Assembly (NCBI GenBank): GCA_964492715.1 | Contig: CAZBLK010000039.1 | Span: 1-12,224, forward strand | Source: CAZBLK01 sp964492715 | GTDB lineage: Bacteria > Bacillota > Clostridia > Lachnospirales > WRBF01 | Length of the DNA stretch: 12,224 nt | Direction of reading: 5' to 3' | Part shown: piece by piece, positions 1 through 7,307 of the stretch | Numbering within the stretch: the stretch's first letter is position 1 | Layout: every line of letters starts with the position of its first letter | Translations under genes and position numbers: made by a program | Notes under the pieces: model-generated | What the model saw: the letters and a program-made list of their open reading frames with translations, nothing else | What the model was told of the DNA's origin: nothing | The model's database searches: none

Positions 1-50
1 TCTTTTGCTTGCTCAGAAAAAATGTTTGTGCAGTAGTATCCTGTTATCAT
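1..50 (-). CDS. start of an unidentified leftward gene, cut by the window edge
   Basis: An ATG at 50-48 opens a frame that stays open to the window edge, giving 16 codons (MITGYYCTNIFSEQAK). A purine-rich stretch, GGATGGTGAG, lies just upstream and could be a ribosome binding site. The piece is too short to assign to a family. A gene here fits the leftward direction of the adjacent tRNAs, from which it is separated by their terminator, but a chance open frame of 16 codons cannot be excluded. Confidence 0.35.
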   Translation of the reverse strand, partial: MITGYYCTNIFSEQAK

Positions 51-116
51 CTTCTCACCATCCAATAATTATTTTTTATCCAGTCGCAAAATACAAATAA
101 TCCTTACATATACACC

Positions 117-147
117 AAAAGCTGCCAAATTCTCATTCGACAGCTTT
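117..147 (-). terminator. Rho-independent terminator of the tRNA-Ala/tRNA-Pro operon
   Basis: Read leftward, AAGCTGTC pairs with GGCAGCTT (139-146 with 119-126, one G-U pair) around a 12-nt loop and runs into TTTT. It lies 9 nt beyond the 3' end of tRNA-Pro, the expected place for the operon terminator. Confidence 0.8.
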
Positions 148-155
148 CCAAAAAA

Positions 156-229
156 TCGAGGTAGCGGGATTCGAACCCACGGCCTCTACGTCCCGAACGT
201 AGCGCTCCACCAAACTGAGCCACACCTCG
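156..229 (-). tRNA. tRNA-Pro, anticodon CGG
   Basis: The 74-nt leftward gene folds as a cloverleaf. The acceptor stem CGAGGTG pairs with TACCTCG (one G-U), and the discriminator is A. The anticodon arm is CTACG-TTCGGGA-CGTAG, placing CGG at positions 34-36, so it reads the proline codon CCG. The T loop shows the usual TTCGAAT. No CCA is encoded, so it must be added after transcription. It follows tRNA-Ala after 6 nt, so the two are almost certainly one transcript. Confidence 0.95.
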
Positions 230-235
230 AAAAAA

Positions 236-308
236 TGGAGCATAGGGGACTCGAACCCCTGACCCCAACACTGCCAGTGTTGTGCGCTCCCAACTGCGCT
301 AATGCCCC
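236..308 (-). tRNA. tRNA-Ala, anticodon GGC
   Basis: The 73-nt leftward gene begins GGGGCATTAGCGCAG and ends ATGCTCC plus discriminator A. The acceptor stem contains the G3-U70 wobble pair, the established identity element for alanyl-tRNA synthetase. The anticodon arm is CAACA-CTGGCAG-TGTTG, with GGC at 34-36, so it decodes GCC and, by wobble, GCU. No CCA is encoded. It is the first gene of the two-tRNA operon. Confidence 0.96.
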
Positions 309-324
309 TTAAAATTATGTAATA

Positions 325-352
325 ATTATATCATACTGACATTTTAATGCAA
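325..352 (-). promoter_or_regulatory. sigma-A-type promoter of the tRNA-Ala/tRNA-Pro operon
   Basis: Read leftward, TTGCAT (352-347) and a perfect TATAAT (330-325) are separated by 16 bp, and the -10 box lies about 16 bp before the first base of tRNA-Ala. Position and fit to the housekeeping consensus are good; the 16-bp spacer is one short of ideal. Confidence 0.7.
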
Positions 353-413
353 CATTTTTTGGGTAATAAATTTTTATACGGTTAAAATATCTTCTAAAAC
401 ATAAGTCCCCTGT

Positions 414-442
414 GCATATTTTTAGTAAGACAACTATATATT
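414..442 (+). promoter_or_regulatory. possible sporulation (sigma-E-like) promoter of yabP
   Basis: GCATATT at 414-420 fits the -35 pattern reported for sigma-E of Bacillus (KMATATT). TATATATT at 435-442, 14 bp later, is a partial match to its -10 (CATACAMT). No good housekeeping promoter is visible before yabP. Mother-cell sigma-E control is known for yabP/yabQ in Bacillus subtilis, which makes the match plausible, but such AT-rich sequence gives chance matches easily. Confidence 0.35.
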
Positions 443-478
443 TATATAAGCGCAAAGTGTATATAAGGGGGAAAATTT

Positions 479-766
479 ATGATAGACGAAAAAAAGGCGT
501 CTTCACGTCACAAAATTGTAATGGATAGGCGTAAAAATGCGGCCGTTTCGGGTGTTTTAGAAGTAATTTCTTTTGACGAGGAAACAATTATAGCCGAAAC
601 AGAAATGGGCATTTTAATAATCCGTGGGGTAAACCTTCATGTAAACAAGCTAAACCTTGAAAACGGCGACTTGGAAGTTGAAGGCGACATTTTAAGCTTA
701 AACTACGAGGAGCATATTTCTGGGGGCAAGGGCAAAAACTCGTTTTTTGGAGGGTTATTTAAGTAG
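479..766 (+). CDS. yabP: sporulation protein YabP
   Basis: The 95-residue product has the single-domain YabP/YqfC family pattern. A short basic N-terminus is followed by a beta-rich core with the hallmark stretches SGVLEVISFDEETI (residues ~24-37) and MGILIIRGVNLHVNKL (~43-58), and a GGLFK-type tail. The length is normal for the family. YabP is known from Bacillus genetics as a mother-cell sporulation protein; its biochemical role is unknown. The ATG is preceded by AAGGGGG seven bases upstream. It is the first gene of a four-gene rightward unit, with yabQ 52 nt downstream. The S4-domain gene (yabO/rqcP) often found just before yabP is absent; tRNA genes lie there instead. Confidence 0.93.
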   Translation: MIDEKKASSRHKIVMDRRKNAAVSGVLEVISFDEETIIAETEMGILIIRGVNLHVNKLNLENGDLEVEGDILSLNYEEHISGGKGKNSFFGGLFK

Positions 767-818
767 TACATAGTTTTTTGTTTGGCAGCCTAGGTAAGGC
801 CGAAATCGAGGTGTTTTT

Positions 819-1352
819 ATGATAATGTCAATGAAGGCACAAACGCTGCTGTTTTTGTCAACGGCTGGGGTTGGTGCGTTGATGGCATTTATTTTTGACA
901 TATTTAGAATTTTAAGAAGGGTGTTTAAGCACCCAAATTTTTTAACGTACATAGAGGACGCTTTGTTTTGGCTTGTCGTTTCGTTTTTAATGTTTTACCA
1001 TTTGCTTGTAAAAAGCTATGGTGAAATTCGCTTTTTTTCTATACTTGGTTCTTTTTTGGGCGCATTAATTTATTTTTTAGCAGTAAGCAACTTTGTGCTT
1101 ACGTTTTCTGTTACTGTAATAAACTTTTTTAAAAAGGTGCTTGCTATTGCAATTAAAATTATTTTGTTTCCAATTAAAATTGTGCTTAAAGCTTTGTCGT
1201 ATCCGCTTGGGTTTGTGTACCGCATTTTTCGTCCAATTTTTGCCGCTGTCGTATTACGCTTAAAAAAGCTATTGCAAAAGTCAAAAACATATGTCAAAAT
1301 AAAAAGTGGCAAAGCCCTAAAAGAAATTAATATTATTATAAGAAAAGTTTAG
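819..1352 (+). CDS. yabQ: spore cortex biosynthesis protein YabQ
   Basis: The 177-residue integral membrane protein has hydrophobic segments at about residues 8-28, 45-64, 72-91 and 93-120, then a strongly basic C-terminal tail (LRLKKLLQKSKTYVKIKSGK). The motif FDIFRILRR after the first segment and the IEDALFWLV segment are typical of YabQ. In Bacillus, YabQ sits in the membranes around the forespore and is needed for cortex peptidoglycan. Several in-frame ATGs lie close together; the first is chosen because GAGGTG ends five bases before it. Order and spacing (after yabP, before divIC) match the conserved cluster, which supports the assignment more than the fast-evolving sequence alone. Confidence 0.92.
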   Translation: MIMSMKAQTLLFLSTAGVGALMAFIFDIFRILRRVFKHPNFLTYIEDALFWLVVSFLMFYHLLVKSYGEIRFFSILGSFLGALIYFLAVSNFVLTFSVTVINFFKKVLAIAIKIILFPIKIVLKALSYPLGFVYRIFRPIFAAVVLRLKKLLQKSKTYVKIKSGKALKEINIIIRKV

Positions 1353-1375
1353 GGAAAAAACTTAGAGGTGGGAAA

Positions 1376-1681
1376 ATGTCACGCAAAAAAGGGGTTGCAA
1401 ACACGCTGCGAGTTCAGCTTTATGCTTTGTTTTTAATTACGCTTATTGTGTTTTTTTCCGTTGTTATAAGTATGCAGTTTGGCGGTTATATGGAGCTTGC
1501 AAAAAAAGAGCAGGTCATTAAACAAAAAATAGAAGACGAAATAAAGCTGGGTGAGCAGTTGGACACCGAGCTTTCTCAGCGTGGCAGCCTTGAGTACATT
1601 GAAAAAGTTGCAAGGGAGCAACTAGGGCTTGTTATGCCCGATGACATTTTGTTTTACCGTGATAATACAGCAACACCGTAA
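1376..1681 (+). CDS. divIC: septum formation initiator, DivIC/FtsB family
   Basis: The 101-residue bitopic membrane protein has a short basic cytoplasmic N-terminus, one transmembrane helix at about residues 14-35 and an external coiled coil at about 38-68 rich in E, K and Q. The family's C-terminal signature YIEKVAREQLGLVMPDDILF falls at about 74-93. DivIC/FtsB bridges FtsL and DivIB/FtsQ in the divisome and helps activate septal peptidoglycan synthesis. The ATG has GAGGTG six bases upstream, and the gene starts 23 nt after yabQ. The yabP-yabQ-divIC order is the one seen in Bacillus and many Clostridia. The next conserved gene there, spoIIE, is not present; a U32 gene follows instead. Confidence 0.93.
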   Translation: MSRKKGVANTLRVQLYALFLITLIVFFSVVISMQFGGYMELAKKEQVIKQKIEDEIKLGEQLDTELSQRGSLEYIEKVAREQLGLVMPDDILFYRDNTATP

Positions 1682-1716
1682 ATGATTGATATTGTCTATA
1701 GAACTGGAGAACCAAA

Positions 1717-2967
1717 ATGATAAACAAAAGAAAACCCGAGCTTCTAGCCCCAGCAGGCGACCTTGAGAAGCTTAAAGTCGCTGTAAAGTACGGCGCAGAT
1801 GCCGTTTATTTAGGCGGCAACAGCCTTGGGCTTCGTGCAAAGGCAAAAAACTTTCAAGACACAGAAATGAAAGAAGGCATAGCTTTTGCACACGCACACG
1901 GAGCAAAAGTTTTTGTTACTGTAAACATTTTTGCACACAACCAAGACTTTGACGGAATTGAGGAATATTTGCTTTCGCTTCAGCAAATGGGCGCTGATGC
2001 AATTATAGTTTCTGACCCTGGCATTTTTTCGGTTGCAAGAGAAGTTGTGCCAGAAATGGAAATTCATATAAGCACACAATCAAACACGACAAATTTAAGA
2101 AGCATTAAGTTTTGGAAGTCGCTTGGCGCAAGCCGAATTGTGCTTGCACGGGAACTTTCGCTTGAAGAAATTAAGCAAATTAAAGAAAGCCTTGCGGACT
2201 GTGAAATTGAAGCGTTTGTTCACGGTGCAATGTGCATGGCATATTCTGGCAGGTGCTTGTTAAGCAACTTTTTAACCGAGCGTGACGCAAACCGTGGCGG
2301 TTGCTCACAGCCTTGCCGCTGGAAGTACAACCTTGTGGAGGCAAACAGGCATGACGAACAGTTTCCAATTATCGAGGACGAAGGCGGCACGTTCATTTTA
2401 AACTCAAAAGACCTGTGCATGATAGAGCATATGCCAGACTTGTTTGCTTCGGGCATTGACAGTTTTAAAATTGAAGGCAGAATGAAAACGGCGTACTACG
2501 TGGGAACAGTTGTTAAAGCGTACAGAGAAGCTATTGACGACTACCATAAAGACCCTAAGCTTTATGAAGAAAAGCTTAAAAACAGCTACTACTTGCAGGA
2601 AGTAGAAAAAAGCAGCCACAGAAAATTTACAACAGGCTTTTTTTACGAACGTGGCGGCAAGGACGCACAAAACTATGAATCAAGCTCTTACGTGCGTGAG
2701 TTTGACTTTGTTGGGATAGTAAAAGGCTACGACAAAGAACGAGGGCTTGCGCTTGTTGAGCAACGTAACAGGTTTTGCGTGGGCGACAAAGTGGAGGTTT
2801 TGTCCCCTACGGTTGAAGGCTTCAAAGAAATTGAAATTACAGAAATGTATAACGAGTTTATGACGCCTGTAACTTCTGCCCCACATGCGGCGCAAATTTT
2901 GTGGGTTAAAGTGGATTGTGAGTTGGCGGAGTTTTCTATGCTTAGGAAATGTGTAGCTGTAAGTTAA
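1717..2967 (+). CDS. U32-family protein, probable tRNA hydroxylation protein (TrhP-like)
   Basis: The 416-residue protein opens with LLAPAGDLEKLKVAVKYGAD (residues ~9-28), the start of the U32 barrel. It carries the family core EAFVHGAMCMAYSGRC followed by GCSQPCRW, with cysteines at 173, 180, 196 and 200 in a C-x6-C-x15-C-x3-C pattern. A small C-terminal domain follows from about residue 325 (FDFVGIVKGYD onward). The family was annotated as collagenase-like peptidases, but members of this size and layout (E. coli TrhP, B. subtilis TrhP1/TrhP2) act in prephenate-dependent 5-hydroxylation of uridine 34 in tRNA, and the four cysteines suggest an iron-sulphur site. A peptidase role cannot be excluded from sequence. 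The ATG has GGAG seven bases upstream. It closes the rightward operon, 35 nt after divIC. Confidence 0.88.
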   Translation: MINKRKPELLAPAGDLEKLKVAVKYGADAVYLGGNSLGLRAKAKNFQDTEMKEGIAFAHAHGAKVFVTVNIFAHNQDFDGIEEYLLSLQQMGADAIIVSDPGIFSVAREVVPEMEIHISTQSNTTNLRSIKFWKSLGASRIVLARELSLEEIKQIKESLADCEIEAFVHGAMCMAYSGRCLLSNFLTERDANRGGCSQPCRWKYNLVEANRHDEQFPIIEDEGGTFILNSKDLCMIEHMPDLFASGIDSFKIEGRMKTAYYVGTVVKAYREAIDDYHKDPKLYEEKLKNSYYLQEVEKSSHRKFTTGFFYERGGKDAQNYESSSYVREFDFVGIVKGYDKERGLALVEQRNRFCVGDKVEVLSPTVEGFKEIEITEMYNEFMTPVTSAPHAAQILWVKVDCELAEFSMLRKCVAVS

Positions 2968-2999
2968 TAAATAAAGATTTATAAATAAAGATTTATAAA
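2967..2999. repeat. 14-bp tandem repeat just after the U32 gene
   Basis: ATAAATAAAGATTT occurs twice head to tail (2967-2980 and 2981-2994), and a third, shortened copy begins at 2995. The array starts at the last base of the U32 stop codon. It is AT-rich and most likely arose by slippage; no function is evident. Confidence 0.8.
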
Positions 3000-3031
3000 G
3001 GGAGTGCTTTCTAGCACACTTACATAATCAA

Positions 3032-3077
3032 AGAGGATACAACCTTTTTTATAAGCTTCAAAAAGGTTGTATCCTCT
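3032..3077. terminator. 18-bp perfect inverted repeat between convergent operons, probable two-way terminator
   Basis: The 18 bases at 3032-3049 (AGAGGATACAACCTTTTT) are an exact reverse complement of 3060-3077, around a 10-nt loop. It lies between the ends of the rightward U32 operon and the leftward phosphodiesterase gene, the place for a shared terminator. There is no long T-run after the stem in either direction; T-rich sequence lies inside the stem arms instead, which is unusual for a canonical Rho-independent terminator. A smaller hairpin (GTGCT-TTCT-AGCAC, about 3004-3017) precedes it. Confidence 0.75.
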
Positions 3078-3086
3078 AAAAATACA

Positions 3087-4829
3087 CTACGAAAAATTTA
3101 ACCCGTCCATTTCGTCCCTAAACTCTTTAGGGTAATCCGTAATAATTCCGTCAATTTGAAGGTCTATTAAATACCCAACAATTTCCCTGTCATTAACTGT
3201 CCAAACAAACACCTCACGCCCAATTTCGTGGCACGCCTCGACTATTTCTTTGCTTATAACAGTAGATTCTACGTTAAAAAAGTTTGCAGGAATTTCTGCC
3301 AAAGCTTCTGGCGTCATTTTTCCAACGCCGCTTACAATGACGTAGCCTATGTAAAAGTCGGGGTACTTTTCGTAAAGCTCTATAAGCGTGTCATAATCCG
3401 TTGTTTGGAAAATTACGTCTTTTTTAATGTCCATGCTGTTTGCTTTAAGCACTTTTACAACTTCGTCCACAAGGCTTGCTGTTTCGTAGCCGTGCGGCTT
3501 TAACTCCAACAAAAGCTTTGTTTTGCCTTTTACAGCTTTGCATAGCTCGTCAAGCGTGGGAATTGTGTCTTCCATTTCCCTTTGCGAAATTTCAACTTTT
3601 TTAAGGTCGCTTGCAGTAGTTTCGTGAATGTTTATCATTCTGCCGGAAAGCCTAATTAAATTGTAGTCGTGCATAATTATGGGGACGTTGTCCTTTGTAA
3701 GCATTACGTCAATTTCGGCGTAGTCGGCTTTTTGCTTTGTCGAGCCTAGCACGGCTTTAACAGTGTTTTCAACGCCCGACAAGCTGCCCCTGTGCCCAAT
3801 AATTAAACTTGGAGACTTAAACTCGTAGTAATTTATTGAGTTAAGGTAAACAGGTACGACCAAAAGCACCAGCAAGTACGCAGGGCGGCGTTTTAAAAAC
3901 CGTGGCGTTAACCTTGCCCACAAAAGCCGCCCCATGTCTATGAAGGAGGAATTTTCTGCACTATCTTCTGGAAAGCCGACTACATTAACGTAACATACAA
4001 AAATTGCAGACAAAACTATAGGCATGGAAAGCAATTGAAAAATGTCGATAAACAGGTTTATTACCGCATTTACAACTGGTGTTTCTATTTTAACAAAAGT
4101 ATGTAAAATTAAGTCGGGCAAAAACCAGCATAAAACTCCAAAAGCACAAACCAAAGCAACGTTTAAACTGTTTCCTTTAATTAGCTTTAAGCTTCTTTTT
4201 GCACTTTCGCCAAAACTTAACCTTTCAAACACCATTAATGGAAAAACAAACACTAACTTTAAAAGAATTAAAAGCGGAAGAAACTGTATAAGAAAATTAA
4301 AAATAAACCCACCGTTGTACCGTGCAATTTCGCCTGTAATAAATTTGGGGATAGAAATTGCAGGCAAAAAAGTAGCACCAAGCCCCACGAAGTGCAAAAA
4401 TGGAATAAGCCCAAGCGCAAACAGCGCAAACAACAATGTTGAGGGGCTGTAAAGTGAATTTAAAGAAAAAAGCCCCTTCTTCATTGCAAACCACAAGGAA
4501 ACCCTTCTTCGGCGAAAGCCCTCTTTTAATAAAATTAAAATAACAGAGTATTCATAAAAAACAACTACAACAGCAAGCAAAACTAAAAGCAAAACCGTAA
4601 GAAGCCCCAAAAAGCCAGTTAAAAAGCTTGCTATGTCGGCGTTTAAAAGCACATGGTAGCCCGAAGCCTTTATTAATGTGGCAGAGGTTAAGCTTGCAAG
4701 CGGTCTGAAAACAAGCCATACTGCGGCTATGTACATTATTTCAAAAATAACTATGTTGTAAAACGAATACTTTAAGCTTAAAAGCATTTGCATGCATGAA
4801 TATTTTATGTTTGTTTTCTTAGTTTCCAA
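3087..4829 (-). CDS. membrane-anchored glycerophosphodiester phosphodiesterase
   Basis: The 580-residue two-domain protein has an N-terminal part (about 1-335) with several hydrophobic helices (~20-45, 70-100, 130-150, 178-203, 222-245, 253-285, 318-332). It matches the layout of the GPDPase membrane domain. The C-terminal part (342-580) is a glycerophosphodiesterase barrel with the catalytic residues in order: H346-R347 (GHRGS), E354-N355, E372-x-D374, H387-D388 and E442-x-K444. It should cleave glycerophosphodiesters to glycerol 3-phosphate and an alcohol, perhaps from lipid or lipoteichoic-acid breakdown at the membrane. The start is TTG, chosen because GAGGTG lies five bases before it. 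It is the last gene of its leftward block, 67 nt after the dGTPase-like gene; a TATAAT in that gap may give it its own promoter, but no matching -35 is clear. Confidence 0.92.
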   Translation of the reverse strand: METKKTNIKYSCMQMLLSLKYSFYNIVIFEIMYIAAVWLVFRPLASLTSATLIKASGYHVLLNADIASFLTGFLGLLTVLLLVLLAVVVVFYEYSVILILLKEGFRRRRVSLWFAMKKGLFSLNSLYSPSTLLFALFALGLIPFLHFVGLGATFLPAISIPKFITGEIARYNGGFIFNFLIQFLPLLILLKLVFVFPLMVFERLSFGESAKRSLKLIKGNSLNVALVCAFGVLCWFLPDLILHTFVKIETPVVNAVINLFIDIFQLLSMPIVLSAIFVCYVNVVGFPEDSAENSSFIDMGRLLWARLTPRFLKRRPAYLLVLLVVPVYLNSINYYEFKSPSLIIGHRGSLSGVENTVKAVLGSTKQKADYAEIDVMLTKDNVPIIMHDYNLIRLSGRMINIHETTASDLKKVEISQREMEDTIPTLDELCKAVKGKTKLLLELKPHGYETASLVDEVVKVLKANSMDIKKDVIFQTTDYDTLIELYEKYPDFYIGYVIVSGVGKMTPEALAEIPANFFNVESTVISKEIVEACHEIGREVFVWTVNDREIVGYLIDLQIDGIITDYPKEFRDEMDGLNFS

Positions 4830-4896
4830 AGCTGCACCTCTTTTTAGCTCTGTAAAATGTGCTACTTGAAAATATACGACATTATAAAATTTAGGT

Positions 4897-5880
4897 TTAA
4901 ATTTCTTTATATTTTTTTAAAGCTACGCTGTCTGTCATACAAGCGATAAAGTCGCAAACTGTTCTGTCCAGCTTCTTGCCGCTTTTGTACATAACAAAAA
5001 ACGCTTCATCCATTTTGTTTGGGTTTTTAACAAAGTGGGTGTACAACGTTTTAATAATTTCGTCTGCGTTTATTCTTTCTCCTGTAAGGCGTGGGCTGTT
5101 GTACACTTTCTCGAACATAAACTTAATAAGTGTTTGCAACGCTTCATTATATTCAGCTTCCAATAAAATGTCGCCTTTTTCAAGGCTTGAATAAATTACG
5201 TTTGAAACTAGGCTTCCAATGCGCTCTCTTTGTGTTTTGCCTAAAATTTTATCGCTATTTTTTGGCAAGTCCGCTGAGGAGATTATGCCCATGCGGATAG
5301 AGTCGTCTATGTCGTGGTTTACATATGCAATTTTGTCGGAAAGCTGAACAACTTTACCTTCAAGCGTTTGTGGCAGAAGCCCACGCCTGTGGTTTAAAAT
5401 TCCGTCCAAAACCTCATATGTTAGGTTTAGCCCTTTGCCCTCGTTTTCAAGAAGTGACACAACACGCACGCTTTGCTTATTGTGCTGAAAACCGCCTTCT
5501 ACAAGCTTGTCCAAAACTGCTTCGCCCATGTGTCCAAACGGAGTGTGACCCAAGTCGTGCCCAAGGGCAATTGCTTCCGTTAAATCTTCATTTAGGGAAA
5601 GCCCTCTTGAAATTGTGCGTGAAATTTGGGCAACTTCCAAAGTATGTGTAAGCCTTGTGCGCTGGTCGCTCGTTGGGTTTATAAAAACCTGCGTTTTGTC
5701 TATTAGCCGCCGAAAGGCACGTGAATGTATAATTCTGTCACGGTCACGCTGAAAGTCTGTTCTAATTAAACATTTGTCGCATGGTTTTTTGCGCCCTTTT
5801 GTAAGTGCGCTTTTTGCGGCAAACGGCGAAAGGTAATCGTTTTCAAACTGCTCATTCTTTTCTCGTATAGTCAAAGCCAT
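4897..5880 (-). CDS. dgt: dGTPase-like HD-domain triphosphohydrolase
   Basis: The 327-residue product has the dGTPase family signature DFQRDRDRIIHSRAFRRL (about 42-59) and TQVFINPTSDQRTRLTHTLEVAQ. The HD metal site is visible as H79, H108-D109 (ALGHDLGHTPFGH) and D182 (QLSDKIAYVNHD). Family members hydrolyse dGTP or other dNTPs to the nucleoside and inorganic tripolyphosphate; bacterial homologues of this length are usually called dGTPase-like because substrates vary. The open frame extends 26 codons upstream, but the start at 5880 is preferred: it has AGGAG ten bases upstream and gives the usual N-terminus. A CxxC pair (C34, C37) before the DFQRDRDR motif is a small oddity. It follows dnaB by 58 nt, so it is probably co-transcribed with it. 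Confidence 0.9.
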   Translation of the reverse strand: MALTIREKNEQFENDYLSPFAAKSALTKGRKKPCDKCLIRTDFQRDRDRIIHSRAFRRLIDKTQVFINPTSDQRTRLTHTLEVAQISRTISRGLSLNEDLTEAIALGHDLGHTPFGHMGEAVLDKLVEGGFQHNKQSVRVVSLLENEGKGLNLTYEVLDGILNHRRGLLPQTLEGKVVQLSDKIAYVNHDIDDSIRMGIISSADLPKNSDKILGKTQRERIGSLVSNVIYSSLEKGDILLEAEYNEALQTLIKFMFEKVYNSPRLTGERINADEIIKTLYTHFVKNPNKMDEAFFVMYKSGKKLDRTVCDFIACMTDSVALKKYKEI

Positions 5881-5898
5881 TTTACGCCAACTCCTAAG

Positions 5899-5916
5899 AT
5901 GTGGTAATGCCCACAT
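5899..5916 (-). other. small hairpin in the dnaB-dgt gap
   Basis: ATGTGG (5899-5904) and CCACAT (5911-5916) are an exact 6-bp inverted repeat with a 6-nt loop, lying 9 nt before the AGGAG of the dGTPase-like gene. It could be a weak mRNA stability or processing element. It has no T-run, so it is not a terminator. Confidence 0.4.
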
Positions 5917-5938
5917 TCCGCCCTTTACACACAAAACT

Positions 5939-7306
5939 TTAGTGCCCCATATTAGCAAACCGTGTGTACTGCGAAAGCCACATTAAGTCAACAGTCCCTG
6001 TTGGGCCGTTACGCTGCTTTGCAATTATAATTTCGGCTTGATTTTTCTTTTCAGTGTCAGGGTGGTAATATTCATCTCTATATAGGAAGGAAACAACGTC
6101 GGCATCCTGCTCGATTGCGCCAGACTCTCTTAAATCGGAAAGCATGGGCCTGTGGTCTTGGCGGCTTTCGCACGCACGGCTAAGCTGGGAAAGTGCAATT
6201 ACTGGGGCGTTCATTTCTCTTGCAACCGCCTTTAACGACCGTGAAATTTCCGAAATTTCTTCTTGCCGTGAATTTGAACGTGTGCTTCCTGTCATAAGCT
6301 GTAAATAGTCAATCATTATTAGGTCTAGCCCATGTTCAAGCTTTAGCCTGCGACACTTTGCACGCAACTCGTTTACAGAAATGCCAGGTGTGTCGTCTAT
6401 GTACAAAGGTGCTTGCGACAAAGGCTCTAAAGCTTCTACAATTTTTGCCCAGTCGTCGTCCGCCAAGTCGCCTGTGCGTAGTTTTTGTGAGTCTATCATA
6501 GCTTCGGCGCAAATTAAACGGTTTACAAGCTGTTCCTTTGACATTTCAAGGCTGAAAATAGCAACCGACTTTTTGTGACGCACTGCAACATTTTGTGCAA
6601 TGTTAAGAGCAAACGCCGTTTTACCCATAGAAGGACGAGCGGCAATAAGCACCAAGTCCGACGGTTGAAGCCCAGCAGTTTTGTAGTCAAAGTCAACAAA
6701 GCCAGTTTCAAGCCCAGTAATTTTCGCCTTCGTAAGGTAAATGCTTTCAATTTTATTTACAGACGAAAGAAGAACCTCATGAATGTGGGAAAATTCGGAC
6801 GTGGAGCGGCTTTGAGAAATGTCAAAAATTTGCTTCTCGGCTTTTTCAAGGATAGAATCTACAGTTTCTTTTCCGTCGTAGCTTGCGCCAGAAATTTCGC
6901 CAGCCGCTTTTATAAGCTTGCGAAGAATAGAGCGTTCCTCAACAATTTTTACATAATGCTTAATGTTTGCCGAGGTGTAGTAGCCAGACGCTAAAACAGA
7001 AATATATTCCAAGCCGCCAACGGCTTCCAAAACGCCTTTTTCTTCCAGCTTGTTTTTTAAAGTAACAGGGTCAACAGGTGTGTTTTTAATGTACAGCTCC
7101 ACCATGGACTCGTAAATTGCTTTGTTGTCAGGGCGGTAAAAGTCGTCGCCGTTAATTTTTTCATAAGCCGAAGAAATGGCCTCCCTGTCAAAGAGCATAC
7201 AGCTTAAAACAGCTTGTTCGGCTTCTATGTCGTGGGGAGGCACTCTTGCAAAGCTTTGTTGCTGTTTGGGAAATTGTTCCCCGTATTGTTCGTTTATGTT
7301 TTCCAT
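5939..7306 (-). CDS. dnaB: replicative DNA helicase DnaB
   Basis: The 455-residue product has the normal length and two-domain layout. The N-terminal helical domain (about 22-125, starting PPHDIEAEQAVLSCML) binds primase and forms the hexamer collar. The RecA-like C-terminal domain has Walker A RPSMGKT (224-230), the catalytic-glutamate motif SLEMS (E254), Walker B MIDYLQL (331-337) and the KQRNG arginine-finger region (R431). It is the hexameric fork helicase that unwinds DNA and recruits DnaG (the role of B. subtilis DnaC). ATG at 7306 is one base after the rplI stop codon, and no good ribosome binding site is visible before it, so translation is probably coupled to rplI. The rplI-dnaB order is widely conserved. 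Confidence 0.97.
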   Translation of the reverse strand: MENINEQYGEQFPKQQQSFARVPPHDIEAEQAVLSCMLFDREAISSAYEKINGDDFYRPDNKAIYESMVELYIKNTPVDPVTLKNKLEEKGVLEAVGGLEYISVLASGYYTSANIKHYVKIVEERSILRKLIKAAGEISGASYDGKETVDSILEKAEKQIFDISQSRSTSEFSHIHEVLLSSVNKIESIYLTKAKITGLETGFVDFDYKTAGLQPSDLVLIAARPSMGKTAFALNIAQNVAVRHKKSVAIFSLEMSKEQLVNRLICAEAMIDSQKLRTGDLADDDWAKIVEALEPLSQAPLYIDDTPGISVNELRAKCRRLKLEHGLDLIMIDYLQLMTGSTRSNSRQEEISEISRSLKAVAREMNAPVIALSQLSRACESRQDHRPMLSDLRESGAIEQDADVVSFLYRDEYYHPDTEKKNQAEIIIAKQRNGPTGTVDLMWLSQYTRFANMGH

Positions 7307-7307
7307 T

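Noticed and set aside
4042..4452. 136-codon rightward open frame inside the phosphodiesterase gene
   Set aside because: It is antisense to the membrane domain, has no ribosome binding site and shows no recognisable protein; it is a shadow of the real gene.
5881..5958. 26-codon upstream extension of the dGTPase-like gene, overlapping dnaB
   Set aside because: The start at 5880 has an AGGAG site and gives the usual family N-terminus; the extension has no such support.
6575..6994. 139-codon rightward open frame inside dnaB
   Set aside because: It lies antisense to conserved helicase motifs and has no start signals; judged a shadow frame.
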